NCBI RefSeq assembly: GCF_018143015.1
Contig: NC_054746.1
Location: 44,672,701-44,736,700, forward strand
Reading direction: 5' to 3'
Length of the DNA stretch: 64,000 nt
From: Lytechinus variegatus
Taxonomy: Eukaryota > Echinodermata > Echinoidea > Temnopleuroida > Toxopneustidae
Made by a program: the position numbers and the translations under genes. A model generated the notes under the pieces. The model had not been told where the DNA came from. It ran no database searches and saw only the letters and a list, made by a program, of their open reading frames with translations. This document shows positions 49,901 through 61,691 of the stretch, piece by piece. Numbering within the stretch: the first letter of the stretch is position 1; each line of letters begins with the position of its first letter.

Positions 49901-52900
49901 CGGAAATTGTGCACGACCTGCATGCAGTTCATTTGCGTTTGTGATCGCCATTTTTTATTCGGCGGTGAATTAATTTGTGTGGGGTACTAGATTCTAAATT
50001 CATGTGCAATTCCTCTGATTGTTTGATAAAATGTAGACTACTAATAAATGCAATGAATTAAAAAACATACTTTTTAGATTATATTTGCTGACGATAACAC
50101 TTTTTGGAAAACATTCAAAGCGATGACTAATTGAACAAAAAATAGAAAATTCTATGTGCCTTGAACAAAGCCAGCAGTGCGAGCCAATGATAACTGGGCG
50201 TTGTGGCGTGCGCCTGTAATCCAAGCTGTGGGGAAGTTACAAATTGATGCAGAGGGTCGAGGTTTGAGCCCTGGTCATGTCTTTCGGATGGTGACGTTAA
50301 AAGTCAGTCCCAGACGTAAATAATCATACATGTATCTGATTGATACACGTCTGACAAAACTCAAATACACACACACACACTGTTTGTCAACAAATGTTCC
50401 ATCAAAGTCTTTACAATAAAAATATTGGACACTAGCTTTGCCGACTTCGTGTAACGCTTTGCATCGATTTAAGTGTAAAAGAGTTTTAGTGCCTTTTCTT
50501 TCACTTGTAATGTCTTAGATATGAAGATAAATCGCACGCCCTCTTTATACGAAAAATTCAGAAAAGGCAAGAAAGCTCCATAATTAGTCAACGAGAAGAA
50601 AAATCAGTAGCAATGCCACACTGGCCGCAGAACACTAGACTTGCGCATCAGACAACAGAAGAATTCCCAATTGAGGCCTCTCTATTTGCTTTTATTTTAG
50701 GAATAAAACATGGTACATGTATATAAAACATTTAATTGCAAATAATACAGAAGAAAACTTACAATTTTTGTTATTTCAATGCTAATTCGTCAAACCATGG
50801 ACATTTTCAGTAAAAAATTTTTTTTTCCATGACGTGCAGCATTGGGCATATCATCACGCTGCAGAGTGTTTAGGTAAAACTAAAACATGGCTTTAATTCC
50901 CAGGTTTGCAGGGTCAACAAAAATCAAGCATTGCGAGGGACGTGGACTGTGATATAGGCTACAAGATGGCTAAGTTTGAACAAAGCTAAGATTTTTCCCC
51001 CAAAACTATATTTTTTCCCTATGATTTTCATTGAATTATTAAACTGAAAAAGAAGGAGTATTTTAGGCTAAATTTGATGTATCTTTGAGGGCTTACCACT
51101 TGAAACTGACCCCCTAGGAACATATTAAAACCATGTTTTTGAGTAGCTTGCAATGAAATGCTGTAATTTGTAATCCTGTACTTAAGTTGTTTTATTTGTG
51201 TGTATACATATAAGTCTTTGGGGGATGGTCTAGAATTATGGAGCGTTGTGGCCCAGTGGATTAGATTCAAGAATTTGAGGGTCATGGGTTTGAATCCCAG
51301 CCATGTATGATTCAATAGATCCATAATGTGCTGCACTCGACCAAGGTGAGCTTAATTGGTACCAATAGGAAATAATTCCTCAAAAAAAAAGCTGTAAGCA
51401 CTGGAATTGGTAGACTAGCTTAGCCGGGCTAATACAATGGTGCCTTGAGCACCTATAAACAAGGTGGATATGTGTGCTATAAAATGTGTGCCCAATATTA
51501 TTATGACTTGCATTATTGTTATTGAACTTCATTAATTATGTAGATTTATTCAAATCTAAAAATTCAAGCTCTTTTTTCTTTTGTTAAATCATTATTTGAT
51601 CCAAAAAAAAATCATAGAAATGACTGGCCAGAAAACTACTTGACGAAGCCAGGAAAGATTTGCATAGACCCTACATTACTACAATAATCATGAATCAGTA
51701 TGAAAATTGACCATTCCAAGAAGACCGTAGGATGAGCAGGATATGGAAACCATCCTAATAAAGTATACCATACTTAACCAAAGAAGAGTGATCCAACAAG
51801 GGTTATGTTGAAGTAGATGACATATGGTGCCTGACTGTATTATGAATCATCAGTACCAAATGGCTGTGTGAATAGTTCAATTATTATATGTTGAGGATGT
51901 TGTAGTCATTTGTTTAATTTGTTTTGTTTTTTTTTCTTATTCAGATTTATGAAAACACAGTCCATGACAATATTACAGTAGACGGTCAAACATGGAGTCA
52001 GTCATTGGAAGATGGGAATACAACCAAAGGTAAATTCATACTCAGACCGTGTAACACCATCAAGGCTAAAACCACTTGGTCTACTAGCAGATGGTCTAAT
52101 TCTCAGACCATGTGACACTATCAAGGCTAAAACCACTTGGTCTACTAGCAGATGGTCTAATTCTCAGACCGTGTGACACTATCAAGGCTAAAACCACTTG
52201 GTCTACTAGCAGATGGTCTAATTCTCAGACCGTGTGACACCATCAAGGCTAAAACCACTTGGTCTACTAGCAGATGGACTAATTCTCAGACCCTGTGACA
52301 CCATCAAGGCTAAAACCACTTGGTCTACTAACAGATGGACTAATTCTCAGACCGTATGACACCATCAAGGCTAAAACCACTTGGTCTACTAGCAGATGGA
52401 CTAATTCTCAGACCGTGTGACACCATCAAGGCTAAAACCACTTGGTCTACTAGCAGATGGACTAATTCTCAGACCGTGTGACACCATCAAGGCTAAAACC
52501 ACTTGGTCTACTAGCAGATGGACTAATTCTCAGACCGTGTGACACCATCAAGGCTAAAACCACTTGGTCTACCAGCAGATGGTCTCATTCTCAGACTGTG
52601 TGACACCATCAAGGCTAAACTAATTTGGTCTAATTATTTCTGGTCCAACCATTATTATTTGGTCTGTCAGTATAATGGCTAATGCCAATATGATCTAATT
52701 TACACTAATGTATGTATAAGTATTATTTTGCATTTGAAAAATGAAAATTTGTTTTCAAAAACAGTTTTTAATCATAAAGACTAAATGCTAGACCAAGTGG
52801 ATACTAGTTGGAATAGGTATAGCCTAACTAGAAACTAGGCAAAATGATGAATGTGTTGAATTGCAATTAGACTAAATGGTTAGTAGACAAACTGGTTATC

Positions 52901-55900
52901 AGCAAACAAGGATTAGACCATGTGTGATGAGAACAATGCAGAGAAGAAAAGTGGGACCAAGTGGAACTACCTACCGTATTCACATGAGAAAAATATTGAA
53001 GTCTAGATTAATCAGATAACTATAGATACCCACAGTTCTTATATAATACATTTTTTATGAAAATGCTGCAGGTTTCATAAAAATAAGATTTTCTCCACAT
53101 TCATTTACACAACATCTAATGCAGTTAAGTTGACAATACTGCTTCTTTACCCAGAATGCTTTTTTCTCTTCATCTCTCAAAATACTGGGATTGTTTTTAA
53201 TGTTATATTAGCACCCCTGGGGTACAGGTAAGTATGGCTGCATAATATTACAATGATGACAATGAACAGCCAATATATCACATTATTGTGAACAATTGAC
53301 GTTTGAATGTAAAGGTACAAAAAAACTCACTGATGTCATAAAAATGTCATCCACAAGCTTCACCCCATCTCCACTCTGTTTTTAGCCTTAGCTGAAAATG
53401 TATTGTATCAACATTACTTGACAATGTTTGTGGTTATTACAGCTGGCAATGATCTAAACTGTGCAGCACTAATGTTCCAAATTTTCATTCTTGCAGATTA
53501 TGAAGCAGTAGATTTGGAACTAAAGAAAGAAGTTTCAACAAGAACACTTGAGTTAGATGAACTAATGGTGAAGACAACAGCTAAGAGAAGGACACACCCT
53601 ACCAAGGTTTCTCATGAGGTCACTAAGCGTATGAAGCATTTAAGACACGCAGTGGTAAGGAGAAGATTTAGGGGTGTTCTGGGTTCATTTAATGGTGGGA
53701 AAATAACTCAAGTATGATAAACAGATTGTTCAAGATTTGTGTGTTTTACATACACATACATGGTCAAGTGCAACCATGTGGTATTTTGTGCCTTTCACAG
53801 TAGAAGCCCTCTGATGTAAAATGGGGAAAGATTAAATTATTGTCCAGTAAACAATTTCTTTATGAGGGCTTGAATGATGTTGACATTGAAACTTCAATGA
53901 ATATCAATGTAGCTTTAAATACACATTGGGTGATTTCAGGTCTGGTGTTGGCATTTAAGTTTCTGTTGGAACTTGGATTGCTTCCCCCAGCTCCAAAATC
54001 TATTCTGAGTTTGTAAAACTGATCCAGATCACATTATTGACATATCAAAACTAAACTAGTGAGTGACTTTTTAAACCATTTTATGTGTGGTGTTACACTC
54101 GTGTATAAATGGACCTAACACCAATAGGTCAATACTGAACTTGAAATCACCCATTGTACAGCCTTACGTCCTAATAATAATATCGACTGGCTCTTCTTTC
54201 AGGAAACATCAAAGATGTTGCCCTTAACCCTAAGAAGACTGGGGGGGGGCTGATTCAGCCCCCCCCCCTCGACATTTTTCATGATAAATCCGCCGTGCTA
54301 AATTTCTTTACTGTGTCGACCGCTGACTTTTTACTTTCAAGTCTCGCGCAACTTTTGAGACCAAAATTGCAACCCCCGGGTATGTGGTTCCAAAATCACG
54401 CAACATTTCATAAGTGCATGCAGACCCAAAATTGCTCCAAAACATGAATTTGTGTACAAATCCAATGCAAATAGTGTTTTTAGCCAAAATTCATGAATGT
54501 ATCATTTTTCCTTTTACTGCTTGAAACCAATTTATTTTATCTTGTTTATGGTCAAAATAAAGTCTCAGACAATTTCCATTGAAAAAACAATAAAAAACAA
54601 AAAGTCAAAAAACAAAGAAATATATAAGAAATTTAGAAAGCAATAAAATGCATAAAAAAATAAATGTAATGTTGACATTTTTTTTAAATAAATTTGATCA
54701 GATGCCTATTAAGAGTATCTGAAACAAAAATCAACATTTTAAGGGCATTATTTTGTTAATTAGAGCAATTAACTTATGATTTTACACATAAATTAACATA
54801 ATTAATGAGCAATGAGATTTTTCGCAGAATTTGATATTATTTTTTTGAAGATTATGCCATGGGTAACGTGCATGCCAATTTTTGTTGCGATCGACGGCCG
54901 AGATCATAAGGGGGCTGAATCAGCCCCCCCCCCTTCCTGTCTTCTTAGGCATCGAAATAGCCCAGTCTATTTAGGGTTTAAAAACCATATTGCCCTTGTC
55001 GAAAGACTCGGGCCAGTATGATTCTGTTTCGGCTGACATATTTTGATGTTCCCCTCAAGGCCAGTCAATATGATATAATTATTTTTTCTTTTTTTTACGA
55101 AGAACTTTTCTTTAAGGTGAACTTCCCTTCTTAGTCTTATCCCCAAAAGAGCAGTATGTGAACATTCCACATCATTTTTTTACAGCTGATTTTGATGATT
55201 TAGAATCCATTGGCTCATTCAATTAATAACCAGTCTTTGTCTTTCCAGGAAAAATACAAACCAGTGATACAGCCAGTACAGATAAAAGATAAAGAGCTGC
55301 CTAAGCAAGGTAATTCTCCAATATTATATGATGTTACAATTATTACACATTAATATTCATATGTGGCAGTAAGATTTGGAAATTTATTCAATTCAATTAA
55401 AAAAAAGTATTGATAAGTACATATTGATTCATGATAGAGCAATTTCTATTCAAGTACTTCATGATTGAATATTGTTCTGAGAGATGCATTAAGTGATAAT
55501 CAGTCTCTTTTTAATGATCAGTAACAGCCATTTCAGTATACTTATCAAATGTCTATTTGAAATTTAGATGTCTCAAATTGTATTAACTATGGGGAAATTT
55601 TGTAAGATAGAGAAAATCTTGGCCAGTGCTTGAAAACAATATCTTTATCTAATGATTATTTCTTGTTATGGCAGTTTCTAATATGTTGGTGGGATTATAT
55701 GCTTGAAATCTCAAGCGTTTCATTCAAGAGTTCATTGGTTCTCAGCAGTTTTTTCAGTAGATAAGTTATCCATGTGACATGGATATTTTTCCCTCATGGA
55801 TTTTTTGAAAAATTATATGCGTACAATATTTGATTGAGCTGTTAACTAAGTTTTTGTTCACACAGTTCTTGATGAGGAATCCAAGCGACTTCAGGAAGCA

Positions 55901-57836
55901 GGATGTTCCATATCTGCTATATCACGGGTGAGCCAAATCATTACCTCTTGGGTTCATGTAAAACCAGGGAGGCATTGCAGAATGTGTGCAATTAAACACT
56001 ACTCCTAAAATCAATTACATCTTGGTTCTCAACCATTCAGAAGAGAACATTTGTGTTATTTAAATTTATTGACCAAATTCCGTCTACAACAGACCCCAAT
56101 TCTAATAAATATTTTTAATTTCATTTCAATACCGTTAATGACTTAAAGGAGAATGAAACCTTTGGAACAAGTTGGCTTGTGTCGTAACAGAAAAATCAAA
56201 GAATGATAACAAAGAAAGTTTGAGAAAAATCAGACAAATAATGAGAAAGTAATGAGCATTTGAATATTGCAGTAAATAATGCTATGGAGATCCTGCCATT
56301 GGCAATGCCACAAGGATGTGTGATGTCACATGTGAACAACTTTACCTTTGATCGACTATAAAATACCACCAAAATATCTGTTTTTGCTTTTTATTATGAT
56401 GATGCAACTCTTTATCCATGATGTATTCTTTAATAATCTGTATTACATGCTCTCCTATAGAAAGAACACATGATCTACTCATAGATGTGATAAAAGAGGC
56501 ATTTTAAGTGAAATATATACTAAAGTGATGAGGAGAGTTGTTCACAATTGACATCACACATCTTTGTTGCATTGCCAATGGGAGGATCTCCATAGCATTA
56601 GTGATTGCAATATTCAAATGCTCATAACTTTCTCATTATTTGTCTGATTTTTTCTCAAACTTTTGTTGATCTGTTTCTTTGATTTTTCTGTTTTCACACA
56701 AGCTATCTTGTTCCAAAGGTTTCATGCTCCTTTATATATTTTCTAGTAAGGGTGTGCCCAATTCATTCATTACTGATAAGGTTGAACACAGTCTTTTGAT
56801 GAACTGCACTTGCCCCAAATTCTGGAAACAAATTGATGTAATCCTAGTGATATTTGATAACCGTGGAATTAGACAAAGACTAAGTGGCTATCAACTGAAG
56901 AGAGGAAGAATTGAAGGGACAGTCAAGTTTTAGCAAGTGAAAATTATAATGTAATTAGAATGTCTATTGTACAGGATTCCACTTCATATTCCTTCATACT
57001 GTATTCAGATTATTACTTCCAAATCTGAAACTTTCTAGCTAAAAGTTTGCATAGCCCCATAAAAGAATGTTTGTGTTTAGTGCTATGTAACTTAGCAGAA
57101 TGTACAGGACATTTTGATTATTTTTTGCTGGTGATTCCAAAATCTTCTAGCGAACAGTAATCTATGCCATTACTATCTACACTTCCAAATCACTTTGCAG
57201 TTAGTCCTTCCATACTTCAATAAATCTGGTGACTAGGAGCTTGTAATGTTAAGCTATTGATAATGCTGTTGACTTGTATGCTTGATTCCATATGATGATC
57301 ATTGTATACAGTCTTAAAAATCATTCTTATTTTGGAGCTCAAATTTGTTGTCATGGGGTCCTGAACATCACTTATCTTGTGATTGATATTAATAGAAAAA
57401 CAATCTGAGAAATCACAAGGAATAGGGCTCATTGCAGAAAATAGAATTTTACATGGAATCCTTGATATTGAGAATCATTACCATGGTCATTTAACATTTA
57501 ATGTTCAATTTAGGGTTGACATCGTATCCTAAAATATTTTCACTATTCTGTTTTTATCAGGATCTGCCATTGTTGGAGGATAAGGCATCTCGATTGATTG
57601 AAGCAAGACAGCTGAGGTCATCAATGAAGAGTAACCGGATCTATAAGATCATCTCACAACCTCTGACGGATGAAAGCAAGATGGCTGCCTCTTTGACACC
57701 TCTACAGCACAGATTAGCCAATGAGACACCGTCCCCAATAAAGCAAACACCCAGACACAGTTTACGAGCCCTCAAGGTTCAAAGTCATCCAATTAATAAC
57801 AATTTCAAAGTTGAAGCTTCTGACAAATCAACCTGA
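46921..57836 (+). CDS. NSL1: NSL1, MIS12 kinetochore complex subunit (6 coding exons, 268 aa)
   Basis: Plus-strand exons: 46921-47085, 51945-52029, 53497-53654, 55249-55309, 55866-55927, 57561-57836. Junctions are GT-AG and phases agree, 807 nt including stop TGA. Seen: exon 2 reads YENTVHDNITVDGQTW, exon 3 contains LDELMVKTTAKRRTHPTKV, and exon 4 starts EKYKPVIQPVQIK. These line up with human NSL1 stretches (VQENISINGQAW, FDEIIVDIATKRKQYPRKI and QYHPVVHPL, from memory). Human NSL1 is 281 aa. Known: NSL1 is part of the four-subunit MIS12 complex, which links centromeric chromatin to KNL1 and the NDC80 complex at the outer kinetochore. Exons 3 to 5 look helical and charged, as expected of that rod. 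The C-terminal exon has several SP/TP sites (residues about 223-240), possible mitotic kinase targets (inference). The ATG at 46921 has A at -3 and G at +4; an in-frame ATG at 46864 would add 19 residues. Confidence 0.93.
47130..47280. promoter_or_regulatory. CpG-rich block at the start of NSL1 intron 1
   Basis: About 150 bp of GC- and CpG-rich sequence in an otherwise AT-rich region. It contains the palindrome TCCGACGTCGGA (47173-47184, CRE-like core) and TTCGCGCGAA (47267-47276, a palindromic E2F-like core). It lies 45 to 195 bp after exon 1, so it may be part of the shared promoter. Function is inferred from position and base content only. Confidence 0.4.
47457..47896. mobile_element. Fold-back element in NSL1 intron 1
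   Basis: CACACTCTGCAGTAGAAGCG at the left pairs with CGCCTCTACTGCTCTGTGTG at the right, and inside AAAAGGATTACCTTGGCGGC (47617) pairs with GCCGCCAAGGTAATCCTTTT (47843). Between them, on the left, lie small palindromes GGAGACTGTCTCC and GGAGATTATCTCC. No target duplication found. Confidence 0.6.
49211..49720. mobile_element. Inverted-repeat element in NSL1 intron 1
   Basis: GACCACCCCAGCAAAATGTT at the left is inverted relative to AACTTTTTGTTGGGGTGGAC at the right. Inside, both sides carry ATTTCTTTTGT and its inverse. A related partial copy is at 33890. Limits are approximate. Confidence 0.6.
50195..50390 (+). mobile_element. 7SL-RNA-like sequence heading a SINE-like repeat
   Basis: TGGGCGTTGTGGCGTGCGCC followed by TGTAATCCAAGCT matches the 5' Alu domain of human 7SL RNA (GGGCGCGGTGGCGCGTGCCTG then TAGTCCCAGCT, from memory) at 26 of 32 positions by hand alignment. 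About 30 bp later, GAGGGTCGAGGTTTGAGCCC matches the 7SL GAGGATCGCTTGAGTCC segment. After 50280 the text leaves 7SL (CTTTCGGATGGTGACGTTAAA) and ends near a CA repeat. A whole SRP RNA gene is excluded by this break. Confidence 0.6.
51240..51500 (+). mobile_element. tRNA-headed SINE in NSL1 intron 1
   Basis: GGAGCGTTGTGGCCCAGTGG carries the A box and GGTTTGAATCCCAGCC the B box. A body follows with CTCGACCAAGGTGAGCTTAA and TGTGTGCTATAAAA. The tail is ATTATTATG-like. It lies about 450 bp before exon 2. Confidence 0.75.
52041..52640. repeat. 61-bp minisatellite in NSL1 intron 2
   Basis: Units start at 52041, 52102, 52163, 52224, 52285, 52346, 52407, 52468, 52529 and 52590, exactly 61 bp apart. Each contains CTCAGACCGTGTGACACC, GGCTAAAACCACTTGGTCTA and CTAGCAGATGG. 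Units are nearly identical, with one shared variant (GGTCTAATT to GGACTAATT) in a run. The array begins 12 bp after the exon 2 donor. Looser GGTCTAATT words continue to about 52960. Confidence 0.95.
54229..54949. mobile_element. 721-bp inverted-repeat element with G-tract hairpin ends, NSL1 intron 3
   Basis: CCTAAGAAGAC at the left and GTCTTCTTAGG at the right are inverted. Just inside each end is GGGGGCTGATTCAGCCCCC or a close form, itself a palindrome. The middle is AT-rich and non-coding. No target duplication found. Confidence 0.75.
56147..56731. mobile_element. PiggyBac-like non-autonomous element, GAATGAAACC family, copy 2, NSL1 intron 5
   Basis: Left flank TTAA (56143-56146), right flank TTAT (one change). 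Ends AGGAGAATGAAACC and GGTTTCATGCTCCT. Matches the copy at 17170 along its length (CTTGTGT, ACAGAAAAATCAAAGA, GAGAAAAATCAGACAAATAA). Confidence 0.8.
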
Positions 57837-57972
57837 AATAACCAAAATAACTTTTCGGAATGTGAACTTTATGTAATACAGGGAATCCCATTCAAGAAGG
57901 GCCATGAGGAACTTTTTTTTCCTTTGCCTGGTTTTTGATATATCAGGTGTTTTAGATCATAGGATTTAAAGA

Positions 57973-58270
57973 ACTAGGGTGGTATTCTGAGGTGATTTCA
58001 TCTTTAAACATATCTAATTTTACTTTTAGAATGAAATTGGTATTCTGAGATCAGATTTTATCTTTGAGATTTTTTATCTTAGATAAGTTTTGATCTTGCG
58101 TATTTAAATACGGAGCAGAACAGTGCCTGCATAGACATGTGCATTGTGTATCTAATCAAAGCTACACAGATTATGTGCTTGTGCCCATGTTACTTTGAAG
58201 AATTTACATAAAATCACCTTAGAAATATGGTGGGGGCTATTTAATCTCTGCGACGTCCATTTCTAACTTT
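57973..58270. repeat. Dispersed repeat with TGGTATTCTGAG words, copy 2
   Basis: Same family and block order as 15249-15560, beginning CTAGGGTGGTATTCTGAGG. It starts 137 bp after the NSL1 stop, so it may be in the 3' UTR. Confidence 0.65.
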
Positions 58271-59763
58271 TTTAAGAATTTATTTGGCTTACAGCTTTTT
58301 TGGGCCGGCATATGTAAGTTCTGTACTTAGGGGTTTTCATTTAGGAGGTTCCTCATCTTCATTGGCTGCAAAAATTGACAAGCAAAAAAAAAAAAGAAAT
58401 AAATGTCATTGACTGCACACATGTTGTTGACCTATGTAACAATAGTGTTGATATTGGGATATGGTACAGATGGCTTTGAAGGTATTAGGAGGCTACTCTA
58501 AATCTCTAGAACAAAGCAGATCTGCCAACTATCCTGATTTTATCAGGATGGACTTCATTTTCAAAATGGCCCACAATCAGGACATCAAGGGCCCGTTGCA
58601 TCAAAATTTTGGCAAGCAAAAATATGCCATTGACACTTAATGTATTGAAAAGCTCTGGGAAAAATATTGTCAAGAGTTTTTCTTTTTTGGCAACAGGTCC
58701 CTGATGTCTGAAATTCATGCGAGAAAAAAATGTGTGGAAAAAAATTTGCCATAGACCCATTCATGCCCCCCCCCCCACCGGTTCTCTCTGTTGTAAATAG
58801 CTCAGACCTTTAAAGGTTAAATTTGCTAAAATGCAGGTATTTTAGGAAATTCCCTTCTTGACCCCTTCGTGGAGATCTGCCCCTTGACCCTGCCTAGGGC
58901 TCAGTCCCCCTTTTTTTACTATCGGACATTCCTTATTGTTCCCAGGTATGGCTTTGTTACTAAAAAACCCATTAACCTTGGAAGTGTAAAAAATTATTTT
59001 GATTTTGACGAGTTTTTGTAAAATATTCAACATTGTCATCATTTATAAATTTATCATGACTATTTTTTTAACTGCAAAGTAGATTTATTTTGTAGTCAAA
59101 AAATGTATATTTGATTCTCTGTGATGCTTTTTCCTTTTTTTTTGCATAACATTTGATGTCCATATATTTTGTTATCGCGATTTAAGCAGTATATGCATGA
59201 TAGGGGTATATTCAACAATATTCTAACAAACATTCAACATAAAAGTAATGCATATTTAAGAGCATAGGGTTGAATGAACACTAATATCATGAGTAAGAGG
59301 AATTGGATTTCAGTCTTTTTTTTCTCTCTTGCAAAAAGCATTTTCAGAGTTTAAGTTGCGCTTACATTAGAAGAGGTTTCTATGAAATATAATTTCACTT
59401 TTAATGTATTTCATTAGAATTTATTAATTTTGTTTTTTTATCAAACTTCTAGCCCTTTGTAGGAGTCGATTTATTTTTTTGAAATGATTGAACACCTATA
59501 CTCAAATGAAATGCTCTATTAAAATAAAGTGATGTACATGTACTTTCAAAACATACTTTGTGGTACTGTTCTATTATATATTTTCTTTAAGAAAAAAACA
59601 GACACAGAAGTTAAATGATCAAACTTTACCAATTTTATTTCCAATTCATTATCATTATTGTTGTCTTACAGTGATGCTTAGCCTACACTTTTTATCATTA
59701 AAGATCCCATCTGAAGCGAAAAGTGAAACTGACAAATCAAAATGCCAGGCAAACATTTTTAAC
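58271..59763. other. No gene seen
   Basis: AT-rich sequence downstream of NSL1 with a C run at 58766-58777. No supported gene. Confidence 0.45.
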
Positions 59764-59777
59764 ACAGAATTTGAATG

Positions 59778-60051
59778 AGGTTATCTTTGCAGGTTTGTAT
59801 GGTGGAGTTTATGTGGAGGTTTACGGTTCACCATGTGAAATGTAAAGATGGTTTGAGTAGTAGCAGGATGTAGTAGTAGGTACTACTCAAACCATCGCTA
59901 CTCAAGCCATATTCAGCTCATCTCATCTAGTTTCCAGTCCTTTTCAGGACTTCACTCACTTTCAAGAAAGAATGCTTATTTCTTTTCATCCTATCTCGTA
60001 GCCTTAATTCCATCCCTTTACATTACACATGGTGAACCGGAAACCTCCACG
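59778..60051 (+). mobile_element. Insert with 14-bp direct repeats and a histone-type 3' signal
   Basis: ACAGAATTTGAATG lies on both sides (59764-59777 and 60052-60065). Inside, GTGGAGGTTTACGGTTCACC is inverted relative to GGTGAACCGGAAACCTCCAC at the right end, and GGTTTGAGTAGTAG pairs with CTACTCAAACC. AGTCCTTTTCAGGACT then TTCAAGAAAGA resemble a histone stem-loop and downstream element. Non-coding. Confidence 0.7.
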
Positions 60052-60065
60052 ACAGAATTTGAATG

Positions 60066-61678
60066 CATTTACAGAAGGAAAGTTGTGCAATATATTAAAG
60101 TGGGAAATAAAAAAAATCACATAAAAAATTAGTCTGGAGCTGAAGGTTTCATATTTTTTAAAGCAGGGGTTACCTTTCAGGATATTTCCAAGTGATATAG
60201 TGAGCAAAATCCAATCCCTAATCTGGATTTTTTTTTCTCGTACACTAAAGACACATGTAATCTCAACCATGCTCACACAGTATTACATCAAAGGTCTCCA
60301 ATGCCTACTAATTTCAAAAGCAAAATACTCCGCTCACAAAAGGTGAAAATGAATAAAAATTGCATTGTTGTGATGTTTTTTGATTGGTAGTTTTCTAATT
60401 TCTCTTTCCGCTTCAGATGAGGTCTTAAGCTGTAGAAAATGAGATTGACAGGATGTTGGGAATCATCAAAGCTATTCCCAGAAATCTAACTAATACAACT
60501 AATCTAACTAATTTTTTACAAGCATAACAAACTAGAATCAAATTATTTCAGGGTGATATATCAACTGCATGAATTCCTTACTTTTTAAATGAGATACAAC
60601 TGCATCTGGAAATATGAAACTATTCTCATATCATTAAAACTAATAAGCAAGGTTTCAAAATTGCCCTTGCCATTTAATGCATTGGGACATTACACAAAGG
60701 AATTGTAAGAAATGAGGGTCAACTTTAACATTAAAATGAAATTCAGTACAATTCGATACATGTATTTTCTAATAGAAAAGTATTTCTTTTTCAATTAATT
60801 TTTGAATTTGCATACATCAAAATACAATCTATACATAAAGTTGTTCCTGTCTTTGTATTTTCCCCCAAGTCATTTAATATTTTTATTTCAGTTGAATAGA
60901 ACAACTTGTATCATACACTGACTATGAAAGGGAAATTCCATGGTTACCTCTGTTACATTTGAAGGGCCATTGACTTCATGAGCTATAATTTAACATCATG
61001 TATGCACATCATTTAGTAAACAAGTTTAGCTGTTCAATAAAGTCAGAAAAATATTTTGATTTTGCTGTATGTGCTAAAATGTGTTGGTTACTTGTGTTAC
61101 ATATTTGGACAGCAATTACACAACAAAATTGTAAATTTATGATTCCTTATCTGAGGTACTGAAAGAATAAATTGTTCCCTAAAATCACATATAGTGGATG
61201 TGAATCATGGCCAGGATCCAATTCAATCAAGAAGGCACATTAATAAGTTAAGTCTGTAACTCTGTATATTTCCACATAATCATCCAAGTCAGAGCAATTT
61301 TTCAGTCCAGTTTGTACAAAATGTGGGATGTTTGAATACCCCTTCTATAAAGTTGAACAGATTTTTGAGGTCCCAAGAGATTCAAATTGAGCACAGCATC
61401 CTATAAACACTAAAACCTGTCTTCAATGGAAACCTGTCTCCAGTGGCCACCAAAATTGTCTCCCAATTGAAAGCAATGTGACCTGTCTCAAGTCTCAAGC
61501 ATTTCAGGAATGTGACCTGTCTCAAGTGAAAACTTTTTCTGATGTCATCAGGGAAGTGTTTCATGAAAGAACTGACATCCAGTGCTTCTTAGCCAATCAG
61601 AATAAAGGAAATCAAAACTCTATAGGTCTTCTTCACTTTTGATTTGGGATGTTCATTCTCACGATGTATAAAGCTATT
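60066..61678. other. No gene seen
   Basis: AT-rich. TGTGACCTGTCTCAAGT-like text repeats at 61480 and 61511 as a short local duplication. No supported gene. Confidence 0.45.
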
Positions 61679-61691
61679 CAATAATCCATCT

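Noticed and set aside
52041-52640. CRISPR-like array
   Set aside because: Units are continuous 61-bp tandem copies without unique spacers, in an intron of an animal gene.
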